The position numbers were made by a program, and so were the translations under genes. The notes beneath the pieces were generated by a model. The model was not told the DNA's origin, ran no database searches, and saw nothing but the letters and a program-made list of their open reading frames with translations. From Streptomyces sp. NBC_01669 (GTDB taxonomy: Bacteria; Actinomycetota; Actinomycetes; Streptomycetales; Streptomycetaceae), in the NCBI RefSeq assembly GCF_026339735.1, contig NZ_JAPEQG010000001.1, positions 6,014,001-6,078,000 on the forward strand: DNA of 64,000 nucleotides. Direction: 5' to 3'. Positions 34,284-43,561 of the stretch are shown here, piece by piece; position 1 is the stretch's first letter; every line of letters begins with the position of its first letter.

Positions 34284-34943
34284 ATGCGCTTCAACCGGAC
34301 TCTGCTCTCCACCGCTCTGGTCGTGATCGCCCTGGTCGTCCAGGTCTGCGTACTCGCGCGCCTCCAACTCCCCGGCGCCGTCCCCGACCTGCTGCTCCTC
34401 GTCGTCGTCGGCCTCGCCCTGGTGTACGGGCATGTGGCCGGCGCCCTGATCGGCTTCGGCGCGGGGCTCCTCACCGACCTGGCGCCGCCCGCCGACCACG
34501 CCGCCGGGCGCTACGCCATGGTCCTGTGCATCATCGGGTATCTCGCCGGACTTGCCCGGCCGGAGAACGGACGGCTCAAGTCCGCGCTCGCCCCGATGAC
34601 CGTGGTCGTGGCCGCCGCGATCGGATCCACGCTGCTGTACGCCCTTGTCGGCGCCCTCGTCGGGGACACCGCCGCCCGCCATGTCGGCCTCGGCAGCCTG
34701 CTGTTCACCGCCGCTGTCTACGATCTGCTTCTCGCGCCGTTCACCGTTCCGCTGATCATGGCGCTCGCCAGACGCACCGAGAACGACCCGCTCTCCGAGC
34801 CCTCCGGCGGCGACGTGGCCTCGGGCTGGCTCTCGTCCGGCACCGGACTCAGGATCGGCAGCCAGCGCGGCGGACTGCGTGTGAAGGTCGCCCGCAACCG
34901 GGCGGCACGGGCCGGACGGATCAAGGGAGTCAAGCGACTGTGA
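34284..34943 (+). CDS. mreD: rod shape-determining protein MreD
   Basis: A 219-residue membrane protein with five to six helices (ALVVIALVVQVCVLARLQLPGAVPDLLLLVVVGLALVYGHVAGALIGFGAGLLTDLAPP). LLTDLAP after the third helix is typical of the family. The C-terminal ~60 residues are basic and cytoplasmic, an extension beyond the ~160-170 residues usual in rod-shaped bacteria. It lies 11 bp after mreC. Confidence 0.92.
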   Translation: MRFNRTLLSTALVVIALVVQVCVLARLQLPGAVPDLLLLVVVGLALVYGHVAGALIGFGAGLLTDLAPPADHAAGRYAMVLCIIGYLAGLARPENGRLKSALAPMTVVVAAAIGSTLLYALVGALVGDTAARHVGLGSLLFTAAVYDLLLAPFTVPLIMALARRTENDPLSEPSGGDVASGWLSSGTGLRIGSQRGGLRVKVARNRAARAGRIKGVKRL

Positions 34944-35001
34944 GCCTGTATCTCCCGGGGAGCACCCCCCGGACACCCGGCCCGACCGCCGGGGGCGCCC
35001 T

Positions 35002-37176
35002 GTGAGCAACATTCCGGAGACGGGCCGGACCCAGCGGGTCCAGATCAGGCTCATCGTCATCCAAGTCCTCGTCTTCTCCCTGCTCCTGACACTCGGCGGC
35101 CGCCTCTGGTATCTCCAGATCCGCAACGGCCGGGAATACACCGACGAGGCGAAGAGCAACCACGTCCAGCAGGTCGTCCAGCCCGCCGTCCGCGGCTCCA
35201 TCCTCGACGCCCGCGGCGTGCCCCTCGCCGATAACGAGACCCGCCTCGTCGTCTCCGCCAGTCGCACCGAGCTGCTGAAGATGGACGACGACGGCAAGGG
35301 CGTTCTGACCCGGCTCGCCGATGTGCTCGGCATGAAGCCGAAGGACGTCTTCGACAAGATCCGGCTCTGCGACGCGAAGACGGCGCAGCCCTGCTGGAAC
35401 GGTTCGCCGTACCAGCCGATCCCGGTCACCGACGAGGCCACCACCCAGCAGGCCCTCCAGATCCGCGAACGTGCCGAGGACTTCCCCGGCATCACCGCCG
35501 AACCCACCGCCGTACGTCGCTACGTCGCACCCGGCAAGGCCAACACCGCCCAGGTCCTCGGCTACCTCTCGCCCGTCACCGACGAAGAGATCACCAAGGC
35601 CAAGGACACCGACTCGCCGTACCTCCGCTCCGACCAGGTCGGCCGCTCCGGCCTGGAGCGTACGTACGACAAGGAGTTGCGCGGCAAGGCCGGCGTCACC
35701 CGTTACGAGGTCGACAACCTCGGCCGGGTCATCGGCCAGGCGAAGGACGACAAGGCGGAGCCCGGATCGAGCGTCGTCACCTCCATCGACGCCCGGGTCC
35801 AGGCCGTCGCGGAGTACGAGCTCAACGAGGCCATGAAGACGGCCCGTAAGTCCTTCGACAAGAACACCAACCAGAACTACAAGGCCGACTCCGGCGCCGT
35901 CGTCGTCATGGAGGCCAAGACCGGCCGAGTCGTCGCGATGGCGTCCAACCCCGACTACGACCCCAACGCCTGGGTCGGCGGCATCTCGGGCAAGGACTAC
36001 GCCCGGATGACCAGCAAGAAGTCCAACTATCCGCTGCTCAACCGGGCCATCCAGGGCCAGGCCGCACCGGGCTCGATCTTCAAGGTCGTCTCGACCGCCG
36101 CCTCCGTCAATGCGGGCTACTCGTTCGACGGGCACTACACCTGCGGCAGCTCGTACACCGCCGAGGGCCACACCTACAAGAACTTCGAATCGCAGAGCCA
36201 CGGCCCGATCACCCTGGGCCAGGCACTCGAGGTCTCCTGCGACACCGTCTTCTACGCCCTCGGCTACCAGCAGTGGCAGAAGGACGGCGGGCTGCAGCCC
36301 AAGAAGAACACCAAGGACTGGTTCTTCAAGACCGCCCACCAGTTCGGCCTCGGCAAGGAGACCGGCATCGACCTCCCCAACGAGGTCACCGGCCGCGTCC
36401 CCGACCGCCGGTGGAAGAAGGACTTCTGGAAGGCCAACAAGGACACCTGGTGCGAACAGGCCAAGAAGTGGCCCAAGAAGAAGGACTTCAACACCGTGCT
36501 CGCCCACGAGAACTGCCTCGAGGGAATGAAGCTGCACGCCTATGACTCGATCAACTACTCCATCGGCCAGGGCGACACCCTCGTCACCCCGATCCAGATG
36601 GCGACCATCTACGCCGCGATCAGCAACGGCGGCACGCTCTACGACCCGACCGTCGGCAAGGCGATCATCAGCCCCGACGGCAAGAACGTCCGCATGGTCG
36701 AGCCCCATTCGCACGGCAAGCTGCCGGCCAGCGCCAAGACCCTGAAGCAGATGGAGGGGGCGCTGGCGGGCGTCGCGACCCGCGGTACCGCCGCCTGGCG
36801 ATTCGGCGGCTGGCCGCAGGACAAGATCCCGATGCACGCCAAGACGGGTACGGCCGAGGTCTACGGCAAGCAGACGACCTCCTGGTTCGCCACGTACACC
36901 AAGGACTACTCGATCGTCATGACGATCTCCCAGGGTGGTACGGGCTCCGGCGCCTCCGGGCCCGCCGTCCGCAACATCTACGACGCGCTCTACGGACTCG
37001 ACGACTCCGGCAAGCAGGACCTCAAGAAGGCGCTGCTGCCCACCCCGCAGAAGTCCCTGCCCAAGATCCAGCACGACGGCACGATCGACGCGCCGACGAT
37101 CAAGCCCTACGACCCGAACTCGCAGAAGACCCCGGAGGAGCAGACACTCGCCGCGGTGCTCGGGAGGCGCGACTGA
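35002..37176 (+). CDS. mrdA: penicillin-binding protein 2 (class B transpeptidase)
   Basis: A 724-residue peptidoglycan transpeptidase. One membrane anchor lies near residues 15-35 (LIVIQVLVFSLLLTLGG), a PBP dimerisation domain follows (RGSILDARGVPLADN), then the catalytic domain with Ser358-x-x-Lys361 (GSIFK), Ser412-Cys-Asp414 and Lys614-Thr-Gly-Thr. A cysteine-containing insert (DTWCEQAKKWPKKKDFNTVLAHENCLEG) may be disulfide-linked outside the cell. It works with the RodA glycosyltransferase encoded next. The GTG start lies 58 bp after mreD; the stop overlaps the rodA start. Confidence 0.95.
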   Translation: MSNIPETGRTQRVQIRLIVIQVLVFSLLLTLGGRLWYLQIRNGREYTDEAKSNHVQQVVQPAVRGSILDARGVPLADNETRLVVSASRTELLKMDDDGKGVLTRLADVLGMKPKDVFDKIRLCDAKTAQPCWNGSPYQPIPVTDEATTQQALQIRERAEDFPGITAEPTAVRRYVAPGKANTAQVLGYLSPVTDEEITKAKDTDSPYLRSDQVGRSGLERTYDKELRGKAGVTRYEVDNLGRVIGQAKDDKAEPGSSVVTSIDARVQAVAEYELNEAMKTARKSFDKNTNQNYKADSGAVVVMEAKTGRVVAMASNPDYDPNAWVGGISGKDYARMTSKKSNYPLLNRAIQGQAAPGSIFKVVSTAASVNAGYSFDGHYTCGSSYTAEGHTYKNFESQSHGPITLGQALEVSCDTVFYALGYQQWQKDGGLQPKKNTKDWFFKTAHQFGLGKETGIDLPNEVTGRVPDRRWKKDFWKANKDTWCEQAKKWPKKKDFNTVLAHENCLEGMKLHAYDSINYSIGQGDTLVTPIQMATIYAAISNGGTLYDPTVGKAIISPDGKNVRMVEPHSHGKLPASAKTLKQMEGALAGVATRGTAAWRFGGWPQDKIPMHAKTGTAEVYGKQTTSWFATYTKDYSIVMTISQGGTGSGASGPAVRNIYDALYGLDDSGKQDLKKALLPTPQKSLPKIQHDGTIDAPTIKPYDPNSQKTPEEQTLAAVLGRRD

Positions 37177-38366
37177 TGGCCGGCTTCTCCGTCTCCCGAT
37201 ATGCCCCCGACCGCGGTGTCTGGGGCAGACTCACCGCCCGCGACTCCGTCGTACGCCGGCTCGACTGGCCGATGCTCGGCTCCGCGATCGCGCTCTCCCT
37301 CATCGGCGCGGCCCTGGTCTACTCGGCGACCCGCGGCCGGGACTCGCTCAACCACGGCGACCCGTACTACTTCCTGCTGCGGCACGCCCTCAACACCGGC
37401 ATCGGCTTCGCCCTGATGGTCGGCACGATCTGGCTCGGCCACCGCACCCTGCGCGGCGCCGTCCCGGTCCTCTACGGCCTCTCGGTGCTTCTGGTCCTCG
37501 CGGTCCTCACCCCGCTCGGCGCCACCGTCAACGGCGCCCACGCCTGGATCATCATCGGCGGCGGCTTCTCCCTGCAGCCGTCCGAATTCACCAAGATCAC
37601 CATCATCCTGGTGATGGCGATGATCCTCGCCGCCCGCGTCGACGCGGGCGACCAGCTGTACCCGGACCACCGGACCGTCGCCAAGGCACTCGGTCTCGCG
37701 CTCCTCCCGATGGTGATCGTCATGGGGATGCCGGACCTCGGCTCCGTCATGGTCATGGCCGTCATCGTGCTCGGCGTGCTCCTGGCCTCCGGCGCGTCGA
37801 ACCGCTGGGTCTTCGGACTCCTCGGCGCCGGCGCGGCCGGAGCCGTCGCCGTCTGGCAGCTCGGCCTGCTCGACGACTACCAGATCGCCCGCTTCGCCGC
37901 CTTCGCCAACCCAGCGCTCGACCCGGCGGGCGTCGGCTACAACACCAACCAGGCCCGCATCGCCATCGGCTCCGGCGGACTCACCGGCACCGGCCTCTTC
38001 CAGGGCACCCAGACCACCGGCCAGTTCGTTCCCGAGCAGCAGACCGACTTCGTCTTCACTGTCGCGGGCGAGGAACTCGGCTTCCTCGGCGCCGGACTGA
38101 TCCTCGTCCTCCTCGGTGTCGTCCTGTGGCGCGCCTGCCGGATCGCCCGCGAGACCACCGAGCTGTACGGCACGATCGTCGCCGCCGGCATCATCGCCTG
38201 GTTCGCCTTCCAGGCGTTCGAGAACATCGGGATGACGCTCGGCATCATGCCGGTCGCTGGACTCCCGCTGCCGTTCGTGTCGTACGGAGGGTCGTCGATG
38301 TTCGCCGTCTGGGTGGCCATCGGACTGCTCCAGTCGATCCGGGTGCAGCGGCCGATGTCGGCGTAG
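37176..38366 (+). CDS. rodA: SEDS glycosyltransferase RodA (Sfr type)
   Basis: A 396-residue protein with ten predicted helices. SEDS hallmarks are GAHAWIIIGGGFSLQPSEFTK, IGSGGLTGTGLFQGTQT, FVPEQQTDFVFTVAGEELGF and the C-terminal PVAGLPLPFVSYGGSSM. It polymerises lipid II into glycan strands with PBP2. The ATG overlaps the PBP2 stop by one base, the usual coupling of cognate SEDS-bPBP pairs. In S. coelicolor the gene at this position is called sfr. A strong terminator follows. Confidence 0.95.
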   Translation: MAGFSVSRYAPDRGVWGRLTARDSVVRRLDWPMLGSAIALSLIGAALVYSATRGRDSLNHGDPYYFLLRHALNTGIGFALMVGTIWLGHRTLRGAVPVLYGLSVLLVLAVLTPLGATVNGAHAWIIIGGGFSLQPSEFTKITIILVMAMILAARVDAGDQLYPDHRTVAKALGLALLPMVIVMGMPDLGSVMVMAVIVLGVLLASGASNRWVFGLLGAGAAGAVAVWQLGLLDDYQIARFAAFANPALDPAGVGYNTNQARIAIGSGGLTGTGLFQGTQTTGQFVPEQQTDFVFTVAGEELGFLGAGLILVLLGVVLWRACRIARETTELYGTIVAAGIIAWFAFQAFENIGMTLGIMPVAGLPLPFVSYGGSSMFAVWVAIGLLQSIRVQRPMSA

Positions 38367-38383
38367 GCGTGTCCTCGCCGCGT

Positions 38384-38433
38384 GCAGTCCCTTGCCGGAA
38401 TCGGGTGTGCACCAGGTCCCGGCAAGGGACTGC
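38384..38433 (+). terminator. terminator of the mre-pbp2-rodA operon
   Basis: GCAGTCCCTTGCCGG and its perfect complement with a 20-base loop, 17 bp past rodA. It is followed at 38456-38469 by an alternating CG run of 14 bases. Confidence 0.78.
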
Positions 38434-38638
38434 TCAGGGAACAGAATCGATCGCTCGCGCGCGCGCGCGTCTAGATTCAGTTCGTGACTCCTCCGCCCCG
38501 CGGGGCGGCTTCTCACTCGGTTCAGATGAACCTCCTGACGGCCAAGCCCTGACCGCTGCCCGAGGACAGGTGTACAACTTAGAACATGCCTCAGCGTCGC
38601 TGCGGGTGAAGCCGACGGTTCACTCGAAAGTAGGTCCG

Positions 38639-40165
38639 ATGGCGGACTCGAAGCGTGAAATCGAGCGAAAGTACGAAGCCACCGTCGATACCCGGCTTCC
38701 CGATCTGACCCGGGTGGCCGCCGTCGCGGCCGTGGACCACCGCGGCGTCATGGAGCTGGACGCCGTCTACTACGACACCGAGGACCACCGGCTCGCGGCC
38801 GACGCGCTCACCCTGCGCCGCCGCACCGGCGGCGCCGATGCCGGCTGGCACCTCAAATTCCCGGTCGCCTCCGGGATCCGCGACGAGATCCGGGCCCCGC
38901 TCTCCGACACCCTTCCGGACAGCCTCGCAGGGCTGCTGCGCTCCCGGGTCCGCGAGACGGAGCTCGTCCCCGTCGTCCGGCTGCTCTCCACCCGGGACGT
39001 CCACCACCTGCTCGACGCCGATGGCGCGCTGCTCGCCGAACTCAGCGTCGACGAGGTCCGGGCCGAGCGGCTCACGGGCGGCAGCGGCACCGCAGCCTGG
39101 ACCGAGATCGAGGTCGAACTCGCCGACGACGGCGACCCCGCGTTCCTCGACGCCGTCGAACGCCGGCTGCGCAAGGGCGGCGTACGCCCCTCCGCGGCGC
39201 CGTCCAAACTGGCCAGGGCCCTCGACGAGACCGCCCCGAAGAGGAAGAAGCACCCGGAGGGGGACGGCAAGCCGCGGCCCCGGACGGCGGGCGACCACAT
39301 CCTGGCCTACGCACGCGATCAGATCACGGCGATCGTCGCCCTCGACCCCGCCGTACGCCGCGATCTGCCCGACTCCGTGCATCAGATGCGGGTCGCCACA
39401 CGCAGGCTGCGCAGCGTCTTCAGGACATACAGGAAGATTGTGGACCGGGCGGTCACCGATCCGATCGGTGACGAGCTGAAATGGCTGGCCGCGGAGCTCG
39501 GCGTCGACCGGGACCAGGAGGTCCTCGACGAACGGTTCCGCACCCGGATCGCGGACCTGTCCCCCATCCTCGTCCTCGGGCCCGTCCGCAGTCGCCTGCG
39601 CATCTGGTCCACCGCCCGCCGCTCGGGTTCCCGGCGCCGGACCGTCGGCGTACTCGACGGAAAGCGGTATCTGGCGCTCCTCGACACACTCGACGCGTTC
39701 CTCGCCGACCCGCCGCTGCTGCCCGCCGCGGACCGCAGCCCGCAGGACGTACTGCCGCGCGCCGTCCTCAAGGACTACGCACGCCTGGCCACCCGGACCG
39801 GTCACGCCCTGGACCTCCCCGCTGGCCCGAACCGGGACGTGGCGATGCACCAGGCCCGCAAGGCCGCCAAGCGGGCCAGGTACGCGGGGGAGGCGGCCAC
39901 CCCCGCCTTGGGCAAGCCCGCCAAGAAGTTCGCCAAGCGGATGAAGGCCGTGCAGACCGTGCTGGGCGACCACCAGGACAGCGTCGTCGCCCGCGAAGCC
40001 CTGCGCACCCTGGCCGCCCAGGCGCACGCGGCGGGGGAGTCCGCCTTCACCTGGGGGCTGCTGTACGGGCATGAGGAGGCGACCGCGGCCGCCCGCGAAC
40101 GGGAACTGCCCGGGGTGTGGGAGCGGGCCTCCCGGCCGAAATTGCGGTCGGATCTGACAGGCTGA
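38639..40165 (+). CDS. CYTH-CHAD domain protein
   Basis: A 508-residue two-domain protein. The CYTH (triphosphate tunnel) domain covers residues ~5-205 and starts with the metal-binding ExExK motif EIERK (Glu7, Glu9, Lys11), followed by LDAVYYDTEDHRLAADALTLRRRTGG. A basic linker (KRKKHPEGDGKPRPR) leads to a CHAD domain from ~220, with conserved histidines in SVHQMRVATRRLRSVFRTYRK and MHQARKAAKRARYAGE. CYTH domains hydrolyse triphosphates such as PPPi, and CHAD domains bind polyphosphate. The substrate in Streptomyces is not settled. The ATG has TAGG upstream. Confidence 0.92.
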   Translation: MADSKREIERKYEATVDTRLPDLTRVAAVAAVDHRGVMELDAVYYDTEDHRLAADALTLRRRTGGADAGWHLKFPVASGIRDEIRAPLSDTLPDSLAGLLRSRVRETELVPVVRLLSTRDVHHLLDADGALLAELSVDEVRAERLTGGSGTAAWTEIEVELADDGDPAFLDAVERRLRKGGVRPSAAPSKLARALDETAPKRKKHPEGDGKPRPRTAGDHILAYARDQITAIVALDPAVRRDLPDSVHQMRVATRRLRSVFRTYRKIVDRAVTDPIGDELKWLAAELGVDRDQEVLDERFRTRIADLSPILVLGPVRSRLRIWSTARRSGSRRRTVGVLDGKRYLALLDTLDAFLADPPLLPAADRSPQDVLPRAVLKDYARLATRTGHALDLPAGPNRDVAMHQARKAAKRARYAGEAATPALGKPAKKFAKRMKAVQTVLGDHQDSVVAREALRTLAAQAHAAGESAFTWGLLYGHEEATAAARERELPGVWERASRPKLRSDLTG

Positions 40166-40215
40166 GCGCCGGGGTACGCTGGATGGTCCCCTCTGCCGGC
40201 TCTCGAAAGTTCGCG

Positions 40216-42141
40216 ATGTCTGTCGATTCGGTCTTCCCACAGCTCGAAGCTCTGCTCCCGCATGTGCAGAAGCCCATCCAGTACGTCGGCGGTGAGCTCA
40301 ACTCCACCGTCAAGCCGTGGGACGAATGCGACGTCCGCTGGGCGCTCATGTACCCGGACGCGTACGAGGTCGGGCTGCCCAACCAGGGCGTCATGATCCT
40401 GTACGAGGTGCTCAACGAGCGCCAGGGCGTCATGGCCGAACGCACGTACAGCGTGTGGCCGGACCTCGAAGAGCTGATGCGCGAGCACAAGGTGCCGCAG
40501 TTCACCGTGGACAGCCACCGCCCGGTGAAGGCGTTCGACGTCTTCGGGCTGAGCTTCTCCACCGAACTCGGCTACACCAACATGCTCACCGCTCTCGACC
40601 TCGCAGGCATCCCGCTGGATGCCAAGGACCGCGGTCTCGACGACCCGATCGTCCTCGCCGGCGGCCACGCCGCGTTCAACCCCGAGCCGATCGCGGAGTT
40701 CATCGACTGCGCGGTCATCGGCGACGGCGAGCAGGCGGTCCTGGAGATCACCGAGATCATCCGCGCCTGGAAGGCCGAAGGCCGGCCCGGCGGACGCGAG
40801 GAGGTGCTGTTCCGCCTCGCGAGGACCGGTGGCGTCTACGTACCGCGGTTCTACGACGTCGAGTACCTCCCGGACGGCCGTATCGGCCGCGTCGTGCCGA
40901 ACAAGTCGGGCGTGCCGTGGCGCGTGTCCAAGCACACCGTCATGGACCTCGACGAGTGGCCGTACCCGAAGCAGCCCCTCGTCCCCCTCGCCGAGACCGT
41001 CCATGAGCGGATGTCCGTCGAGATCTTCCGCGGTTGCACCCGCGGCTGCCGTTTCTGCCAGGCCGGCATGATCACGCGCCCCGTGCGGGAGCGAAGCATC
41101 ACCGGCATCGGCGACATGGTCGAGAAGGGTCTCAAGGCGACCGGCTTCGAAGAGGTCGGCCTGCTCTCGCTCTCCTCCGCGGACCACAGTGAGATCGGCG
41201 ACATCGCCAAGGGGCTCGCGGACCGGTACACCGAGGACAAGATCGGCCTCTCACTGCCCTCCACCCGCGTCGACGCGTTCAACGTCGACCTGGCCAACGA
41301 GCTGACCCGCAACGGCCGCCGTTCGGGTCTCACGTTCGCCCCCGAGGGCGGCTCCGAGCGCATGCGCAAGGTCATCAACAAGATGGTCTCGGAGGAGGAC
41401 CTCATCCGGACGGTTGCCACCGCGTACGGCAACGGCTGGCGCCAGGTGAAGCTGTACTTCATGTGCGGCCTGCCCACCGAGACCGACGAGGACGTCCTCC
41501 AGATCGGCGACATGGCGGTCAATGTGATCGCCAAGGGCCGCGAGGTCTCCGGTCAGAACGACATCCGCTGCACCGTCTCCATCGGCGGCTTCGTACCCAA
41601 GCCGCACACCCCGTTCCAGTGGGCCCCGCAGCTGAGCGCCGAGGAGACCGACGCCCGGCTGGAGAAGCTGCGCGACAAGATTCGCGGCGACAAGAAGTAC
41701 GGCCGCTCGATCGGCTTCCGTTACCACGACGGCAAGCCCGGCATCGTCGAGGGCCTACTCTCGCGCGGCGACCGCCGTGTCGCCTCGGTGATCCGCGCCG
41801 TCTACGAGTCCGGCGGCCGCTTCGACGGCTGGCGCGAGCACTTCTCGTACGACCGCTGGATGGCGTGCGCCGAGAAGACGCTCCCCGAGTTCGGCGTGGA
41901 CGTCGACTGGTACACCACCCGCGAGCGGACGTACGAGGAGGTCCTGCCCTGGGACCACCTGGACTCCGGTCTCGACAAGGACTGGCTCTGGGAGGACTGG
42001 CAGGACTCGCTCGACGAGACCGAGGTCGAGGACTGCCGCTGGACCCCGTGCTTCGACTGTGGGGTGTGCCCGCAGATGGACACCCACATCCAGGTCGGCC
42101 CGACCGGCAAGAAGCTCCTTCCGCTGACGGTCGTCAAGTAA
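40216..42141 (+). CDS. B12-binding-type radical SAM protein (TIGR03960 family)
   Basis: A 641-residue protein. A Rossmann-like cobalamin-binding region covers residues ~30-200 (DVRWALMYPDAYEVGLPNQG, VLAGGHAAFNPEPIAEFIDC). The radical SAM core follows with the cluster motif Cys274-x3-Cys278-x2-Cys281 (RGCTRGCRFCQAG). The C-terminus carries an extra CFDCGVCP cysteine cluster. In actinobacteria it pairs with a DUF2344 (TIGR03936) protein and precedes rne, as here. The pairing suggests RNA or ribosome modification, but no reaction is established as far as I know. Confidence 0.92.
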   Translation: MSVDSVFPQLEALLPHVQKPIQYVGGELNSTVKPWDECDVRWALMYPDAYEVGLPNQGVMILYEVLNERQGVMAERTYSVWPDLEELMREHKVPQFTVDSHRPVKAFDVFGLSFSTELGYTNMLTALDLAGIPLDAKDRGLDDPIVLAGGHAAFNPEPIAEFIDCAVIGDGEQAVLEITEIIRAWKAEGRPGGREEVLFRLARTGGVYVPRFYDVEYLPDGRIGRVVPNKSGVPWRVSKHTVMDLDEWPYPKQPLVPLAETVHERMSVEIFRGCTRGCRFCQAGMITRPVRERSITGIGDMVEKGLKATGFEEVGLLSLSSADHSEIGDIAKGLADRYTEDKIGLSLPSTRVDAFNVDLANELTRNGRRSGLTFAPEGGSERMRKVINKMVSEEDLIRTVATAYGNGWRQVKLYFMCGLPTETDEDVLQIGDMAVNVIAKGREVSGQNDIRCTVSIGGFVPKPHTPFQWAPQLSAEETDARLEKLRDKIRGDKKYGRSIGFRYHDGKPGIVEGLLSRGDRRVASVIRAVYESGGRFDGWREHFSYDRWMACAEKTLPEFGVDVDWYTTRERTYEEVLPWDHLDSGLDKDWLWEDWQDSLDETEVEDCRWTPCFDCGVCPQMDTHIQVGPTGKKLLPLTVVK

Positions 42142-42199
42142 GTAACACCGGACATCACGTCACACCGGGCGTCACCCTTCGGGTGACAGCTCGATGACG

Positions 42200-42233
42200 A
42201 AGGCCCGGCCCGGGAAACCCCGGGCCGGGCCTT
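42200..42233 (+). terminator. terminator after the radical SAM gene
   Basis: AAGGCCCGGCCCGGG and its perfect complement with a four-base loop, ending in CCTTTC. A smaller stem (GTCACCC-TTC-GGGTGAC, 42171-42187) lies just before it. Confidence 0.85.
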
Positions 42234-42249
42234 TCGCGTCCTGTTCCCC

Positions 42250-43479
42250 ATGGACCAGGAGAAGCAGCCCCGCGTGTACGGCAGGCATCAGGCACCCGCG
42301 CACTACGAAACCGGTGACGGCTGCCTGACCACGCTCATCAGGATTCCGGTACGGATCGTGGTGCTGGTGGTCGTCCTGCCCGTACGGATGATCTGGGACG
42401 TACTCGTCGCCACCGCACGGGCCGCCGAGCGGGTCCTGCTGCGCCCTCTGGGACGGGCCCTGTCCTGGCTGGGCAGGGTGCTCGTCGTCGCCCCGCTGGT
42501 CCTGCTGTACGAGTCGGTCCTCACCCCGCTGGGGCACGGGCTGCGGTGGCTGGCCGCCGTGGTCGGGCAAGGGCTGCTGTGGCTGGGCGCGGCCGTCTTC
42601 GTATGGCCGTGGGTGGCGCTGTGGCGCTATGTCGTCGTGCCCGTCGTCCGGTACGGGGTCGTCGTCCCGGTCGTGTGGTTCCACAGGGCTGTCCTCACCC
42701 CGCTGGGGCACGGACTGCGGTGGGTGTACCGCGAACTGCTCATCCCTGCCGGACGGGGCGTCGCCACCGCGGTGGGTCTGTTGCTCACCGTGCTCTTCGT
42801 CCGGCCCGTCGTCGGCGTGTGGCGCTACCTCCTGGTGCCGCTCGCGACCGCCGTCACCTGGCTGATGGAGCACCTGGTCGTGCTGCCGCTGGCCTGGGCG
42901 TACCGGGAACTGCTCACCCCGCTCGGCCACGGCATCGTCCGGCTGGCCGGCCTGCTGGCCCGCGGTGTCGCCGCCGCCGCCCGCGGGCTGGGGGCGGCGG
43001 TCGTCCGGCTCGTCATGACGCTGCTGGTCGCCCCGGTGAGCTGGCTGTACCGCCGGGTCCTCGCTCCGGTCGGCCGGGAGATCGCCACCGCCATCGGTGT
43101 CGCCTGGCGTATCGCCGGATTCGTCTCGCGGGCCGTCGGCCGGGCGATCGCCCGGCTGGCGTGGCATCTCATCGGCGCCCCGGCGACCTGGGTCTACCGC
43201 ACGGTGTGCACACCCGTGGGACATGTCGTCCGCGACGCGGTCTGGGCCCCCGCCAAGCGCGCCGCGGTCGAGGCGGGACGTGTGGCCCGCAGTGCGCTGC
43301 GCACCGCACGCGAGAGCGTGCGGCAGGCCCGCCGCGACGCATGGCGCGCACTGGTCGGCGGGGGCCCGGTCCCCGAGCCCCGGGAACCGGTGCGCCCCCT
43401 TGCGCGTACTCTGGGTAGTACAACGACTGTGCCCAGCGCGGCGCCCGAACCTGAGATCTCCCTGCACAAGCAGGGGTGA
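42250..43479 (+). CDS. repeat-built hydrophobic protein of unknown function
   Basis: A 409-residue protein not recognised as any family. Its hydrophobic part (residues ~30-330) is made of repeats of the pattern W/Y-x-Y-R-x-(V/L)-L-x-P-x-G-(H/R). Clear copies start near residues 61, 89, 147, 162, 220, 269 and 318 (for example SVLTPLGHGLRWL, AVLTPLGHGLRWV, ELLTPLGHGIVRL, RVLAPVGREIATA). Stretches rich in Val, Leu and Trp separate them, so it probably lies in or on the membrane as amphipathic re-entrant units. The C-terminal ~80 residues are basic then Pro-rich. Third codon positions are strongly G/C. The ATG lacks a clear ribosome site; GTG 42274 after AGGAGA is an alternative. Confidence 0.75.
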   Translation: MDQEKQPRVYGRHQAPAHYETGDGCLTTLIRIPVRIVVLVVVLPVRMIWDVLVATARAAERVLLRPLGRALSWLGRVLVVAPLVLLYESVLTPLGHGLRWLAAVVGQGLLWLGAAVFVWPWVALWRYVVVPVVRYGVVVPVVWFHRAVLTPLGHGLRWVYRELLIPAGRGVATAVGLLLTVLFVRPVVGVWRYLLVPLATAVTWLMEHLVVLPLAWAYRELLTPLGHGIVRLAGLLARGVAAAARGLGAAVVRLVMTLLVAPVSWLYRRVLAPVGREIATAIGVAWRIAGFVSRAVGRAIARLAWHLIGAPATWVYRTVCTPVGHVVRDAVWAPAKRAAVEAGRVARSALRTARESVRQARRDAWRALVGGGPVPEPREPVRPLARTLGSTTTVPSAAPEPEISLHKQG

Positions 43480-43561
43480 GCCGGACCGGACGCCCCCGGG
43501 CCCACCCGTATTTCGAGGGCGGCGTGCCACCGCGTCCGCTCCGCACCGAGGAGAAGAACCA

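Noticed and set aside
34930..37074. A 714-codon minus-strand open frame opposite the PBP2 gene
   Set aside because: The PBP2 frame has all catalytic motifs and proper codon bias. The antisense frame is an artefact of G/C at third positions.
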